Positions 22,711-33,795 of a stretch of 64,000 nt of DNA are shown here, one piece after another. The position numbers were made by a program, and so were the translations under genes. Source of the stretch: Thalassia testudinum (taxonomy: Eukaryota; Streptophyta; Magnoliopsida; Alismatales; Hydrocharitaceae); contig JAZHRO010000036.1 of assembly GCA_037157565.1 (NCBI GenBank), positions 138,748,501 through 138,812,500 of the forward strand, in the 5' to 3' direction. The notes under the pieces were generated by a model, which was not told where the DNA came from, made no database searches, and was given only the letters and a program-made list of their open reading frames with translations. Positions within the stretch are counted from its first letter, which is position 1, and each line of letters starts with the position of its first letter.

Positions 22711-22736
22711 TATATATATATATATATATATATATA
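22711..22736. repeat. (TA)13 microsatellite, possible TATA region of the lectin gene
   Basis: Thirteen TA units lie about 142-167 bp upstream of the chosen start codon. On the minus strand they could serve as the TATA element. No other TATA-like sequence was noticed between it and the ATG. Confidence 0.5.
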
Positions 22737-22842
22737 CGCGTAGATTAGGTGGAGAGATATTGGTGTAGATGTGGTCGAACCTGTGGAGATAAGGTGGTGA
22801 AGAACAGAGGGTGTGTAGCTGTCCGTGTAGGGTGGAAGTCAA

Positions 22843-23649
22843 CTAACGTGTGCGCTCTCTTCAACAGTTGTGTTTTCTTATTGCTCGTGGAGTATGTTAT
22901 AGATCTTCTTACCGAAGTTTACGGTGATGCGGCGGGCGTTGGATCTTGGTTAGCTGCCGGAATATGGCTATAGTATGATATTTTACGAGGACAAATGGTC
23001 AGAGCATGTGGAGCTGAGGTTGCTCCTGAATCAAAGAGAGATCTACATCTCACTCATTAATCTTTGTTAATTATACACTAAGTGCATGCACACTGATTCT
23101 GATCGTAATCGCTTCAAGGTGCATGGCTGGGTGGTCCAATACTTCCCAAGTGTTGTATTAGTTTTCCCTTGGTTTGAAATCTGATTTCCGTTCGAACACG
23201 CTATTTATCTTGATTTGTGTTTGTCTGATCGCCGCTCCAATTTAATATTGCAAGGACAAATGGGCTTTGCAACACGTATAGGGAACGATAGCTCAACTGT
23301 GAAGATGATTGCGATCAGCACAAGTGCAAGTTGCGGGAGGAACTAAATATGGGAAGACGTCGTGAGGCAAAGGTGCATGAGATTAACACATTAACGTTCA
23401 GCTTGGATGTAAACTGCAAAGGTGCTGTTTACAGAATATTGGCATGAATATACGATGAAAATTTGTCAATATTCTCATCACCACACCCATAACTTTACCT
23501 ATAGCGGAGGTTAGTCTTATTCATCCCGCTTATTCGTGAGGCAAAGGTGCATGTGGAGGGTTTCAAAATGGCAGGAGGACTAGGTCAAGACGTGCCAAGT
23601 ACATTTAAAAGCATAATGGCTTAATACAAAAACAAATTAATGCAAAAGA
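22843..23649. other. Upstream region of the lectin gene, no gene seen
   Basis: This stretch probably includes the lectin promoter. A GTGAGGCAAAGGTGCATG repeat occurs at about 23360 and 23535. I see no coding frame or transposon edge. Confidence 0.4.
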
Positions 23650-23669
23650 AAATGAAAATAAAATATCTA

Positions 23670-25671
23670 TCAAAAACCCAACAATCGATGAAAGATATGC
23701 GAGAATTGTATGTTGTCCAACCGGATGATTCCTTGGATGCGGGGAGAAAGCTGAAGGGAAGAGTTAAATACCTGCCAATGTCCTTCACCTAGATCAGCAA
23801 CTCTCCAAGCTAAGATATTGACAGCTGGGTGCAAAAACTGAAGTGATAGGACCTGATCACTCCACAAATGAGCCGTAGGGTGGTGCAGCCTAACTGGCCA
23901 AACGACCAGAACATTTCCATTCCACCAATAATATAACAATGTAAACTCTGCTTCCACCTGAATCGTGAAGAGAGATGTACTCGAAGCAGGAAGAGCCTGA
24001 AGAAGACAATGAAGAAGCGCCATCTTTGTTGGCATTCTAAATGTTTTGGTCAAAGCGCCATAAACATAATCACCATTTTTATCATGGATCACCCACCCTA
24101 AAAATTGGAAACCTCGTCGTGAGTAGCTGCAATATTAATTAGTTTAAATCCCTTTACCGGTAGGACCTAGGAAAGGAAAAATTTAGTAGGAAGTTGACGG
24201 AACCAGTTAACCATTTCAAATATGTCCCAATTGCGCTTCAATAGATACGAGATCCTATTAAAATTGAAAGGTTCATTTTTTTTATTTTATTCCTAATTCA
24301 CCAAACATTAAATCAAATATAGCAAATGAGACCTTTCATCAAAATATGTTTTTTTGTCAGACTTCGATTTTGTAAAATGCCAAAGAAGTTTTCCGGATCA
24401 ACCAGGTTAACATATTCTTGGAAAACTCCAAGCTGGTGATTAAATGGAGGATCTGGCTGTGGGAAAAGACGTGTAGTAAGGATCCTAAATTACGATCAGA
24501 AGGACAACACCAACATTTAGAGACCACAACAATACCATGTTTCATGATGTTATCTTCCGTTGGAAGCTTACGCTTGAGGATACGCCAGATGCAAAGCAAA
24601 ATACGCAAGGGTAGCTCAAGTAGCGAGATTCCTTTTGCAACAAGATCCTCAGGAGATGCTCTGAAATGAAGGACATAAGCAAAGGCGAAAGAGAATATGC
24701 CATTAGAGGAGGGAGCCCAAAGTAGGATATCCTTCATACCATCCATAATTATGCCATCAATCTTTCTACATAAAGGGTAAGGAATAAGAGACATAAAACC
24801 AGAGTGACGATGATTAAGAATAGCATTCCTAACCATTAAAGGAGGCAAGCAAAACTTGTCTGGAAGAAATTCTTTCGTAGGAGAATCGCCAACCTAAAGA
24901 TCTAACCAAAAATCTACCTTTCTTTCATGCACCTCCCAACACATAAGAGGTTTCATTTCCAAATACGCGTTTCTAAGAGCCTGGAGTATGAAAGGAACAA
25001 GAGCAAAGAGTTATGGCCAAACAAATCCTTCATGAGTTTAGAATACGAGGAATCCCAAAAGAGGATATTCCAAATCCGTTTCATTCTGAATGCTTTAATA
25101 ACAAGGGAAAGATCACAAACACCCAAGCCACCATAAGCGAGGGGCTTAGAAATTTTCTTCTAAGAAATCCAATGATCATGGTGCTCAGTATTAGAGGAAG
25201 CCTAGAAGAAATTGGTGAAGGAGGATTCTAGTTTATGAAATAATGGCCTTGGGTACCTCAATTACTGAAAGTATATGGACAGGCATGGATGATAAAGCAT
25301 GTTTAATCAAAAGAAGTACTCTAGCAATGGTGAAGAGTAAATTTTCCTTCCATCCAGAGAGCTTGGACTGGATTTTATTAACAATATCATTGAACGAAGA
25401 GATGTTAGATTGACCAATAAAAATGAGACAACCAAGATAACTAAAACGGAAGGAACCTAAATGATAGCCAGTAATGCAAAGAATGCGCATGAGTCTCTCA
25501 GCCAGAAAGTTTCAACCAACATAACAAAAGCTTTTAATAAGACTAACTCTCTACTCGAAGGCAGACTCAAAGGAATGAATATACTCAAAAATATTGGTGA
25601 TTGATCTCAGATTACCATTAAAGAAAATAATGATATCAACAATATATAACGAGGCAATTAGAGTGGAAACC
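23670..25671 (-). pseudogene. LINE reverse transcriptase C-terminal part, zf-RVT domain and RNase H
   Basis: Going down the minus strand, at about 25600-25671 a decayed catalytic region reads LYIVDIIIFFNG where YADD is expected. 25490-25233 carries the FRFSYLGCLIFIG and KLSGWKENLLFTIARVLLLIKHALSSMP regions of the plant L1 reverse transcriptase. 24848-24357 matches the zf-RVT domain (GIFSFAFAYVLHF, then W-R-LKRKLPTEDNIMKHGIV, then CWCC). 24092-23670 resembles the plant LINE RNase H module, from a GWVIHDKNG-type start to an IQFSHIFHR end where HVYRE is typical. Frameshifts and stops separate the pieces. It is dead. Confidence 0.75.
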
Positions 25672-26780
25672 TGTTAAATCAAAAATTGCGAGAATAATTA
25701 ATTTTTTAATAGTATAGTCATGAAATCGACTTAAACAATAAATCATAACGAGATGGTAAATCCTGGTCGAACTCAGGAAGACGTGATTGGCAAACTGATT
25801 TTGATCCCCACTTACTTAGAAATGTAGTCCATTTTCTAAAATATGTAGATAGGATTCGTCGACTGAGTTATTAATAAGAAGAACATGTGCGTGAGTAAGA
25901 AAGATAACAAATGTGAACGTGTGAGTTTTCGTTCTCACTACTTCCACTATGCACGAGCTATCGACCGAATTCCTATCTAACCAAAAATTATTTATGTTCT
26001 CCGGTACTGACATGATTTATTTTGCTAAAAGAAAAGATGATCCAAATAATGATAACATAAATTTATTTCATTGAATCATCAACAATTGTTTACAATCAAA
26101 TGTAGAGGAAAGTTTGTACAAGGAAATTGAAATCTACTCTATTACATCTAACAGAATCTCATTCCGCCAGGAATGCTCTAGGAACCATCAACACTGGAGG
26201 ATGAGAGTGGTGAGACCTTGGGTATGATGGCCCGTCTACATGGTGCAAAGAGATACACACCTGGAGCCCAGAGAGAGCTTAGGCATGCACTCAAAAAGAG
26301 AGATCACTACACTACCAAGTGAGAAATAAATGCAAGAAATTAAAGCTACGAAGAACAACTACATCTAATAGAAAGTGGGGCACCAAGGGTGTGCTTGGTG
26401 GTTGTGTGGCTTGAGGTGGAGGGAGGGAATGGAAGGCAACCACGGGTGGTGGTGGTTGGCCTCTTGGAGGTGAAGGTGGTGGAGCTTGAGTGGAGGTGAT
26501 GGTAGTGGCTGTCAGTATGAAGTGAATGGGAGGAGGAAGATGGATGGGTGGGCGACCAAAAGTGGAAGGCTTTTATAGAAGTTGGGGCTCTCTTGAGGTG
26601 GTGTTGGGAAGGCTCTAGAGAAGGGCTTCTTGGGCATCACCTTGGATGGGAGGAAGGGGTCTTCGAGATCCACTTTTGGTGGCTGGAGGTTGGGTGTGCA
26701 TGGACTTGGGTAGGCTTAGGTCTTAGGGTTATGTTGGCGTCACCTAAGGGTGTGCGTGGTCGCCACTTTGGAGGGGTTGG
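25672..26780 (-). repeat. Element 3 3' LTR, part next to the LINE
   Basis: It starts TGTTAAATCAAAAATTGCG on the plus strand and then follows the outer part of the element 2 LTR, including a GTATAG...AAATCGACT...AATAAATC block and a GG-TCGAACTC/GGATCGTTCG block. Short frames here (25816-26013 minus and 26548-26817 plus) are not supported as genes. Confidence 0.65.
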
Positions 26781-28372
26781 TGTTCGACGCGTAATTCGCG
26801 TTTTAAAAGTTATTTAGTTATAGTATAGCGCGAAAATACGTCGACAAATAAATTTATAAAACTCTGGTGAGTACCGGATCGTTCGTAGAGAGGCAATCTC
26901 AATTTATGTAGAAGTGTTTTAATAAAACTAATTCTGAGTAGATATATATATATGTATATATGTATAAAGCAGATATCCAGAAAATCAGAATTTTATTACA
27001 ATTAGATAAAGTTTTTCACAGTAGAAAATGCTAATAGAGACAGATAGATAGATAGAGAGAGAAGAAAGTAGCAGAGAAACGGTGCCGCTTGTGGGATGCT
27101 TGTGCGAGATGCAGCGGCACCTCAAATCCAGAGCACAGGGACGAAGTTGCAAAGGGATGGAGAATTGCAGAGAAGACGGTAAAAGAGATCTGTAGTTGAT
27201 GGGAGAGAGAGATTCTAAGTTGATGACTTCAATTGGGGGGCCCTGGGTCTTCTTTTATAGTTTTGATGGAGGGAAAAAAGGGTATTTGAGGCCTTAATCT
27301 CATGTAACAACTTCTGGGCAATCTAATCCGTTGATCGGGACATCAACAGCTCTAATTTGGCCTCAAAATAGCCTTCAAAAAGCCTTCTACGCTCGGATTT
27401 GCTCTGGTGGCGATAGATGGCAACCATTGGAGCATTGGATCAAAGATCGTACGGCCTCGCTTCCTCCTCACATGCCCGCTGCAACAACCTCTTTCCACGT
27501 GTGCACTCGCAAGGCCCTTTCCAGTGCCTTATCCTCACGATCGGCCGGCTTATGCGCGCTTGCCTCACCTTCCTAATTTCACAAAACGCGTTCAATTGCA
27601 TGTCCAACTGCGAAGGGCTCTGATCGCGCCACGTGGTCGTGCCTCTGCTCTCCGATCACGCAATTGCGCCCGCAAACCAATGCGGCTACAATTTCGAGCA
27701 ACCCACGGCTCGAACCCGCATCCCGCGCTTACGCACGCGCTACGCGAGCCTTCTGTTATATATACTTATTTAGTTCTATTATGCTCATCCAATCTGGGCA
27801 GGCTATGTGGTGTGCTTGTGGCTGTTGGATGAAGATCTAACGACCAAAAGCATGCGGTCCAGCCTTCCTAGATGGGGCGGTGGTGAAAGAGCAGCTGTGA
27901 TGGTGCCACATGGTGCCATCATGGCCATTCATCTTCTTTTCTTTGTATTTGGTGATGTAAACCTCCGATCGAGTTGATTTTTGTGTCGTTGGACTATGAT
28001 TGTTGATCCGGATCCATCCGTGTGGTTGGATTATTCATCTGAGGCTCGGATCTTTGTCCTTTGGCTCCATGATCTCCGTTCTTCTATGGACTACACACGA
28101 TGCTCTGGTTGTCTGATCGGGACGATTTCGGAAGCGTTGGACTCCTGTCGTCATTCTGATTAGATCTATCTAGTCTGATCTGACATCCGTGGCTTCGAAT
28201 CATCTGCAATTAAAATCATATCTCTTTTATGTCAGAAAATGACGATATTATCAATATGACTACTAAACTAGCTATTGTGCAAATTACGATGCCTATGAAT
28301 GCATTATTCCTAAGTTATACTAGAATCTAGCTTAATTCAGGTGATTTAGGTTGCATGATTGCTATGCAATCA
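26781..28372 (-). repeat. 3' LTR of element 2, 1592 bp
   Basis: It carries TATAAAAG on the minus strand (plus 27252-27259) and a palindrome at 27898-27924 with a mutated G-box (CACATG at 27907-27912). Plus-strand frames at 27331-27832 and 27981-28163 fall in the LTR and are not genes. Confidence 0.92.
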
Positions 28373-28385
28373 CACCCCCATGCCT
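28373..28385 (-). promoter_or_regulatory. Polypurine tract of element 2
   Basis: On the minus strand AGGCATGGGGGTG directly precedes the 3' LTR start TGATTGC. The nearby block CTAGGGACTAGCAAGATTT is shared with elements 1 and 3. Confidence 0.8.
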
Positions 28386-30541
28386 AAATCTTGCTAGTCC
28401 CTAGCAAATGCATGATTAAATGCAAAGTGATCCTACATGAGTAATTTTTATCAAGAGTTTGACTAAAAGGTTTATGTTTTTTGTTTTCATCCAATACTTT
28501 AGTAATCCAGATAATCGTGAATGTGTTTTGTCGTAGTCTATGTAACGGATCCAAGTGAAAAATCAATCCACATCTAAAGCTCATACTTGACCCTTAGTAA
28601 AAATCTATTGGGATAGGCAAACTTCTCCCCTCAGGGTTAGAAGGTAACCTGTATATTCAGTCCCGACATTTGGGTTAGGTAGAAGATTTTTTAGTCAAGT
28701 AGATTTATTTTTTGTGGCTCACACTCATCCGGTGCTACATATAAACTAATACTTTAAAACCTAGATTTCTAGATTGTTAAATAATCCAACTCAAAGAAAG
28801 GCGAGAAGCTGTGCTCTCTTTAGTTCCTTTATACTCGTTCTCTCTCTTTCTTTCTCTCTCTTTCTTTTTCTTTTTCTTTTTCTTTTTCTTTTCTTTCTCT
28901 TTGAGCTCACAATCTCACCAGATTTATCAATATATTTGGGGGTCTCTCCTGGCACTAATACTTTGATTAGGTTCTGATAACTCTACGACTAGGTCAGCAT
29001 TCCTCAGCCCGTATTCAGGCGGCCAGAAGTAGGTCAAGGCTATTTTTGATGGATCGTGAGGGTGATGGGTGTTGTTGCCTCAATACACTTAAAATAAACT
29101 CTAAAAATACTTATAAAGTCTTTTTATTTCTTTTCTTTTCTTTTCTGCTTTTTTTTGTAGATGTATATTATTTTTTTTCTATATCCATAGACATATATAC
29201 CTCTTTTTCTTTCTTTTTCTTTTCCATCTAGACATCTACTAACGCAACACAGTAACACATACGACTTTTATTTACGAGGCATTATTCGAGATTATGGGTG
29301 TTCAAGAGGATATTGAGTGGCTTATTTGGTGGAAGTGACTATTCTCGGCAACGAGAAAGGAATGGATAGGACAGCGTATTTCTGACCTTGATATCAAAAC
29401 CCTCCTTTAGTCGAGGATTCCGTAAAGGACGGTCGTGACCATCCACCTCAGTCCAAGTTTTATCAGATCCCGCTCTCTGCGTATTTGTCTTATTTGGTGA
29501 CTCTCAAGAAGTTCACACTAAGAACTTGTACGCAAAAACCAAGAGCGAAAACTATGCCTAACTCCAAGTATCATTATCTCATTATCCAGAGTTTAAGATT
29601 CCTCATACTAGCCTTAGAGCACCAGTAGACTTTCTACTCTCATCTCAAATTTATTTGGTGGATCTATTAGAAGATAGTTTGCCTGACTCCCTAATTACTG
29701 TCCAAGGGTTTAAGAGAAGAAGCAATGCTTCTTCTCGACAAACTAAAGATGTTTATCAGTCTTCACAAAGGATCCATTGCAAATTCTACGTGTAAATGTG
29801 AAATTATACTGGATTCTAAACTCAGGAATCAACTTAAGAATAAATCTCTAATAAAACCTTAATAAAAATTCTTTATACCTAAATGCATTTTCTTTTCCAG
29901 ATATAAAAATAAGAAATGCAATGTCCACCCCCCCATGCCTAGTCATTACAATGTCCTCATTAAAATATATGCATGAAAATCAAAATATAATAAGCAACAG
30001 GAGGGGATATCACCTGACTATGCTTGTTAATCCATGTCAGTATGGATGCAGAGCTACCTGTACAGAGTATTGGGTTGCCTCCCAGCCAGCGCTAAGTTTA
30101 ACATCATTTGCCTAACTTAAACCCAAAAGTAAATATCAGATAAATAGGTTGAGTCAAGATTAAAATGAAGATGTGATCATGTAATGCAAGGATCAATGAT
30201 CCACAAATGCAGATCAGCTGATGGTGAATACCAAGCTCAAAAGGTCTGAAAAATAAAGTGAATAGGCTTGAAACTATTTGTAGCCAAATGCTACACAAAA
30301 GAGAAACATTAGTGCGGGTGCCAGAGTGGAAAGTAGATAATGACAACCTTAAGAAGTGATGCATGAGGAAGGCAAATGAGGTGGATACAGGGTGGTTCAT
30401 GGGGAATACATCATATGGGTTTTGAAAGTGATGGGAAATGAAAGGAGGAACTCGAGTGGTGTAGTCTGAAATAGTATAGGGAACCACTTCGCAAGTCAAG
30501 TTAGGTATGGATGGATGTCGAGTAGGTGAGTCAAATAAGAT
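28386..30541 (-). other. Non-coding 3' region of element 2
   Basis: It resembles 41251-43060 of element 3 over most of its length. It contains CT-rich (TTTTC)n runs at about 28836-28905 and 29123-29226, the purine-rich post-ORF motif at 29921-29966 and the GGGAGGCAACC block at 30071-30097. No coding frame is supported. Confidence 0.6.
29921..29966 (-). other. Purine-rich post-ORF motif of element 2
   Basis: On the minus strand, ATGAGGACATTG is followed by ACTAGGCATGGGGGGG. It resembles both the element 1 motif at 3948-3981 and the polypurine tract of element 2 itself. Confidence 0.6.
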
Positions 30542-32118
30542 CTAGTGATCCATCTCAATAGTTCCAGACTTATCAGAGTCCTCAATCTTATCCCAGGGGT
30601 GATCAACAGTCTCATTTGAGTTGCCCAAATCTTGTTTTAATTCATTTTTCCTTAGAACCATAAGATCGGGGTTTGGATTAGTCAACACCTCAAATCCTTT
30701 TTGGACTATATCTTCTGAGGGAATATCTTCTTGTTTCTCATCAATCAAGTCAAATTCTTCCAAATCCCATGATTCAGCTAAAGTCTTTGCTTCCTCAGAT
30801 AGATCCTCATAAGTCATCCCCAGTAACTCTGCAATTTCTTGAACATCTTTTTCATAAGGGGATTGTCTATTTTGTTCAATCTCAAGATGTTGGAGATAAT
30901 GGTCAATTCTTTCCTCAAGACTCTGGTGATGGGATCATTTAAGCACATCTAATCATGGTAATCCTCGGACGAGATGACATCAGAGCCATCCAACCATGCT
31001 TGGATTGAAGTGTCACTGTCCCCAATCTTTCTCTCTCCTTGATCTTGCTCTGATTCTCCCAAATCATCCATGTTGTCCAATTGTGTGTCTTTAAACATAA
31101 AAGATTCATACTCTAGCTCACTATGAATTAGCTCCCCAAAATAGAATGGTTGCAATTCAGGGCCTAAATCAAGATGTATTTCTTCAAGTGAGTCTTCCTC
31201 CTCAAAGTCAGTTTTTGGGATATCAAAAAGGATCTGTTCTGTATAATCACAGGGCTGGTGGGTGGGTTCAGTGTATGTAGAGGTTGGGATTGGATAGGAT
31301 GTCATGCTTAAGGTTGGATCCTCAACCTTGAGTGGCTTTCCACCAACTTGTGGTATACTCGGACCAGGTTTGTCTCTTTGTGCTTTCTGGATTCTATTGA
31401 GCTATTTTGTCAGATTATCTGTATTTCTTTTATTTGCTTCTCTCATCCCCTAGACTACTTGGAGTAATTGGGTGATCTCAGGGTCACCGCCATGGTAAGG
31501 GATTTGATCAGGCTAAGGATAATAATTTTCAAAGTTTCTGACCTCAGTCAAATCAGAATATCCATCATTTGAATACCTAGGGTAAGAATCATATCCTTGG
31601 TTGGTTGGTGTAGGGTTATCCCAATGAGAAGGTGAAGTTGTTTGGGTGGGATTGGGATAATTTGAACAGTGATTTCAAGGATAGGATTGGTATTCTAGGT
31701 ATTGGGATTCTGAGGCATATCCATGATCTGGGGAGAGATGAGTTTGGCTGAATCAGTCAAGATAACTGATCATGCCAGCCAAGTGCCGATCCTGTATGGA
31801 GAGTGTCTCTTTAGACTGTATAGATCCTTGATATCCAGAGATTCATGTGGGATTCAAGATAGGCCTGGCTATACCTGGGGAATATGAGGTATAGGCAATG
31901 GAATCAAGTCCCGGGTATTGAGGAGAGTTCTCCCAACCTGAAGAAGTTAAAGTAAGGGAAGGGTTGGGATAGGGAGAAAAGGAAGAATAGTGTGAGGCAA
32001 AGGAGTGTGGGTTCATGGTTTTCTCCTCAATCAGTTCTTCCTCATGGCAATTGAATATTGGAGTGTATTCAAAAAATTTCGGTCTTCTCTTTAGTTTACT
32101 CACTAAAGGTGGTACCAA
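30542..32118 (-). pseudogene. Decayed non-enzymatic frame of element 2, Pro/Tyr/Ser-rich then acidic
   Basis: The open stretches 32118-31843 and 31305-30949 are in the same frame, 271 codons apart, with a few stops between them. 30817-30542 continues in another frame. The first third is Ser-, Pro- and Tyr-rich. The last third is strongly acidic, with segments such as DFEEEDSLEEIHLDL and DSDTSIQAWLDG. There is no zinc knuckle and no pol motif. Its place, between leader and post-ORF motif, and its acidic end parallel the element 1 frame at 1703-3910. Both may descend from the same element-specific protein, possibly a modified gag, but their alignment is weak by eye. Confidence 0.5.
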
Positions 32119-33581
32119 ATTAGGGTTCAGAGACCTTTTAGCATCCTTGTACCAGAAGAAAGTTAATAGATGAGAGGGAGAAGATAGATGAGAGAATACC
32201 CCGCCCTTTCAATACAAGCAATCAAACTGGTCCTTAGAGTGCCAACCCGAAATAGACCTAATCCTGGTTCCCCAAAACATGACTGGGTTAGATCAACCCT
32301 TCAATTACTTGGCTGGCCAAAAGGGTGGGACCCCTTAGGACACCCCGCACGGTGGGACACCACTAAAGGTTAACGCGATTACCGCACCGACCTTTCTTGT
32401 CACCAGTGGGTCCAAGTAGACAAGGCCTTAACCTTAGCTCAATCTAGTTTCACGTCCCAAAGTCTATTAATCCTACCTAGGGCATGTCTACTCAATTTTA
32501 GGTTTGGGTTTGATGTGCTTTTGTAATATGATGGCCGTTACGGGGGTGTTTTCCCTTAAAGTTGATTTCAGAGATATGAAGTGCACAAGCAAAGGGTTTA
32601 CAAGCAAATTTTTATGATGAAGTATCTTTTAAGATTCAAACGCTTGTGTTAGCATGTTTTAGGGTTCACTTGATTAAATATTTTCAACCAAGGTTCTGAT
32701 GAAGCACAAAAAAGTTTTGCAAATCCCAATTTATTTGGCAGATTTCCCTTAAGTATGAAAATGCAGGTGTGCTCCATCCTTAGAGTGAAACCCTAACCGC
32801 AGATAGTTCTAGATGTTCTTTTAAGTCAAAAATCTGATAAGTGGTGCGACCCAAGCAATGCAATCAATTGTTCTTCTTGCACCACTAACTAGGCACTCAA
32901 AAAATATTTTTCAAGAATTTTTAATGCACATTTTCTATTTTCTTCAGATTTAAATTGTACCGGAGGTTTTGTAGTCTATTTTGATCTCCAGTTCTTGATC
33001 AGATAATTCATGTAATCAAACGTACAATAAATATTTTTCTCATATTTTTATAAAATTCTTGACTTTTTCAGAAATTCAATGCCACAAATTTCACTTCAAT
33101 CAAAGTTGTATAAAATTCTTATGATATTTTGAACTCTGAAAAATCAGGAACACTAACCAAATTGATAACATATTAGTTCATGAATTTTTAAAAATTTTCT
33201 AAAACTTTGATTTGTGCAAATTTTGGATTTGTCATTGCCAACTTCGAAATCCACGTCCAGTCAAAATTTAGAAATTTTTAGTGGTGCGGATCTTTAGAAA
33301 TTAAATTTTTAAGTTAAAACATTATTTCAGCCCAAAAATCAAGAGAGAATTTTTTTTTTCAAACAACCAAATTCTAACTATTCATAGGGTTCAATAAAAT
33401 CTTAAACTTTCTAAATTAACTAATCTAACCTACAATTACTTGAGATTCGAACCCACACTTTCTCTGCTGTCGTGTTTGGTTCAGATTTCTTAGTTTCCTG
33501 CACACACGAAATCAACGAAAAAAGTAGCGAGTTAGAAATCTCAAATATGCATCAAAGAAAGCTTCAAAATTTTCCTTTACC
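32119..33581 (-). other. Untranslated leader of element 2
   Basis: There is no coding frame. The minus-strand block 32425-32291 resembles 1319-1470 of element 1. The part next to the primer site (32900-33560) is AT-rich. Confidence 0.55.
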
Positions 33582-33599
33582 TCCCTGGCAATGGCACCA
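33582..33599 (-). promoter_or_regulatory. Primer-binding site of element 2, tRNA-Asp type
   Basis: On the minus strand TGGTGCCATTGCCAGGGA lies three bases after the LTR end. It matches the complement of the plant tRNA-Asp 3' end at 15 of 18 positions. Confidence 0.88.
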
Positions 33600-33602
33600 A
33601 CT

Positions 33603-33764
33603 TGTTCGACACTTAATTCGCATTTTAAAAGTTATTTAGTTGTAAAATAGCGTGAAAATACGTCGACAAATAAATTTATAAAACTCCGATGAGTACCGGG
33701 TCGTTCGCAGGAAGGCAATCTCAATTTATGTAAAAGCGTTTCAATAAAACTAATTCTAACTAGA

Positions 33765-33795
<31 letters not shown>

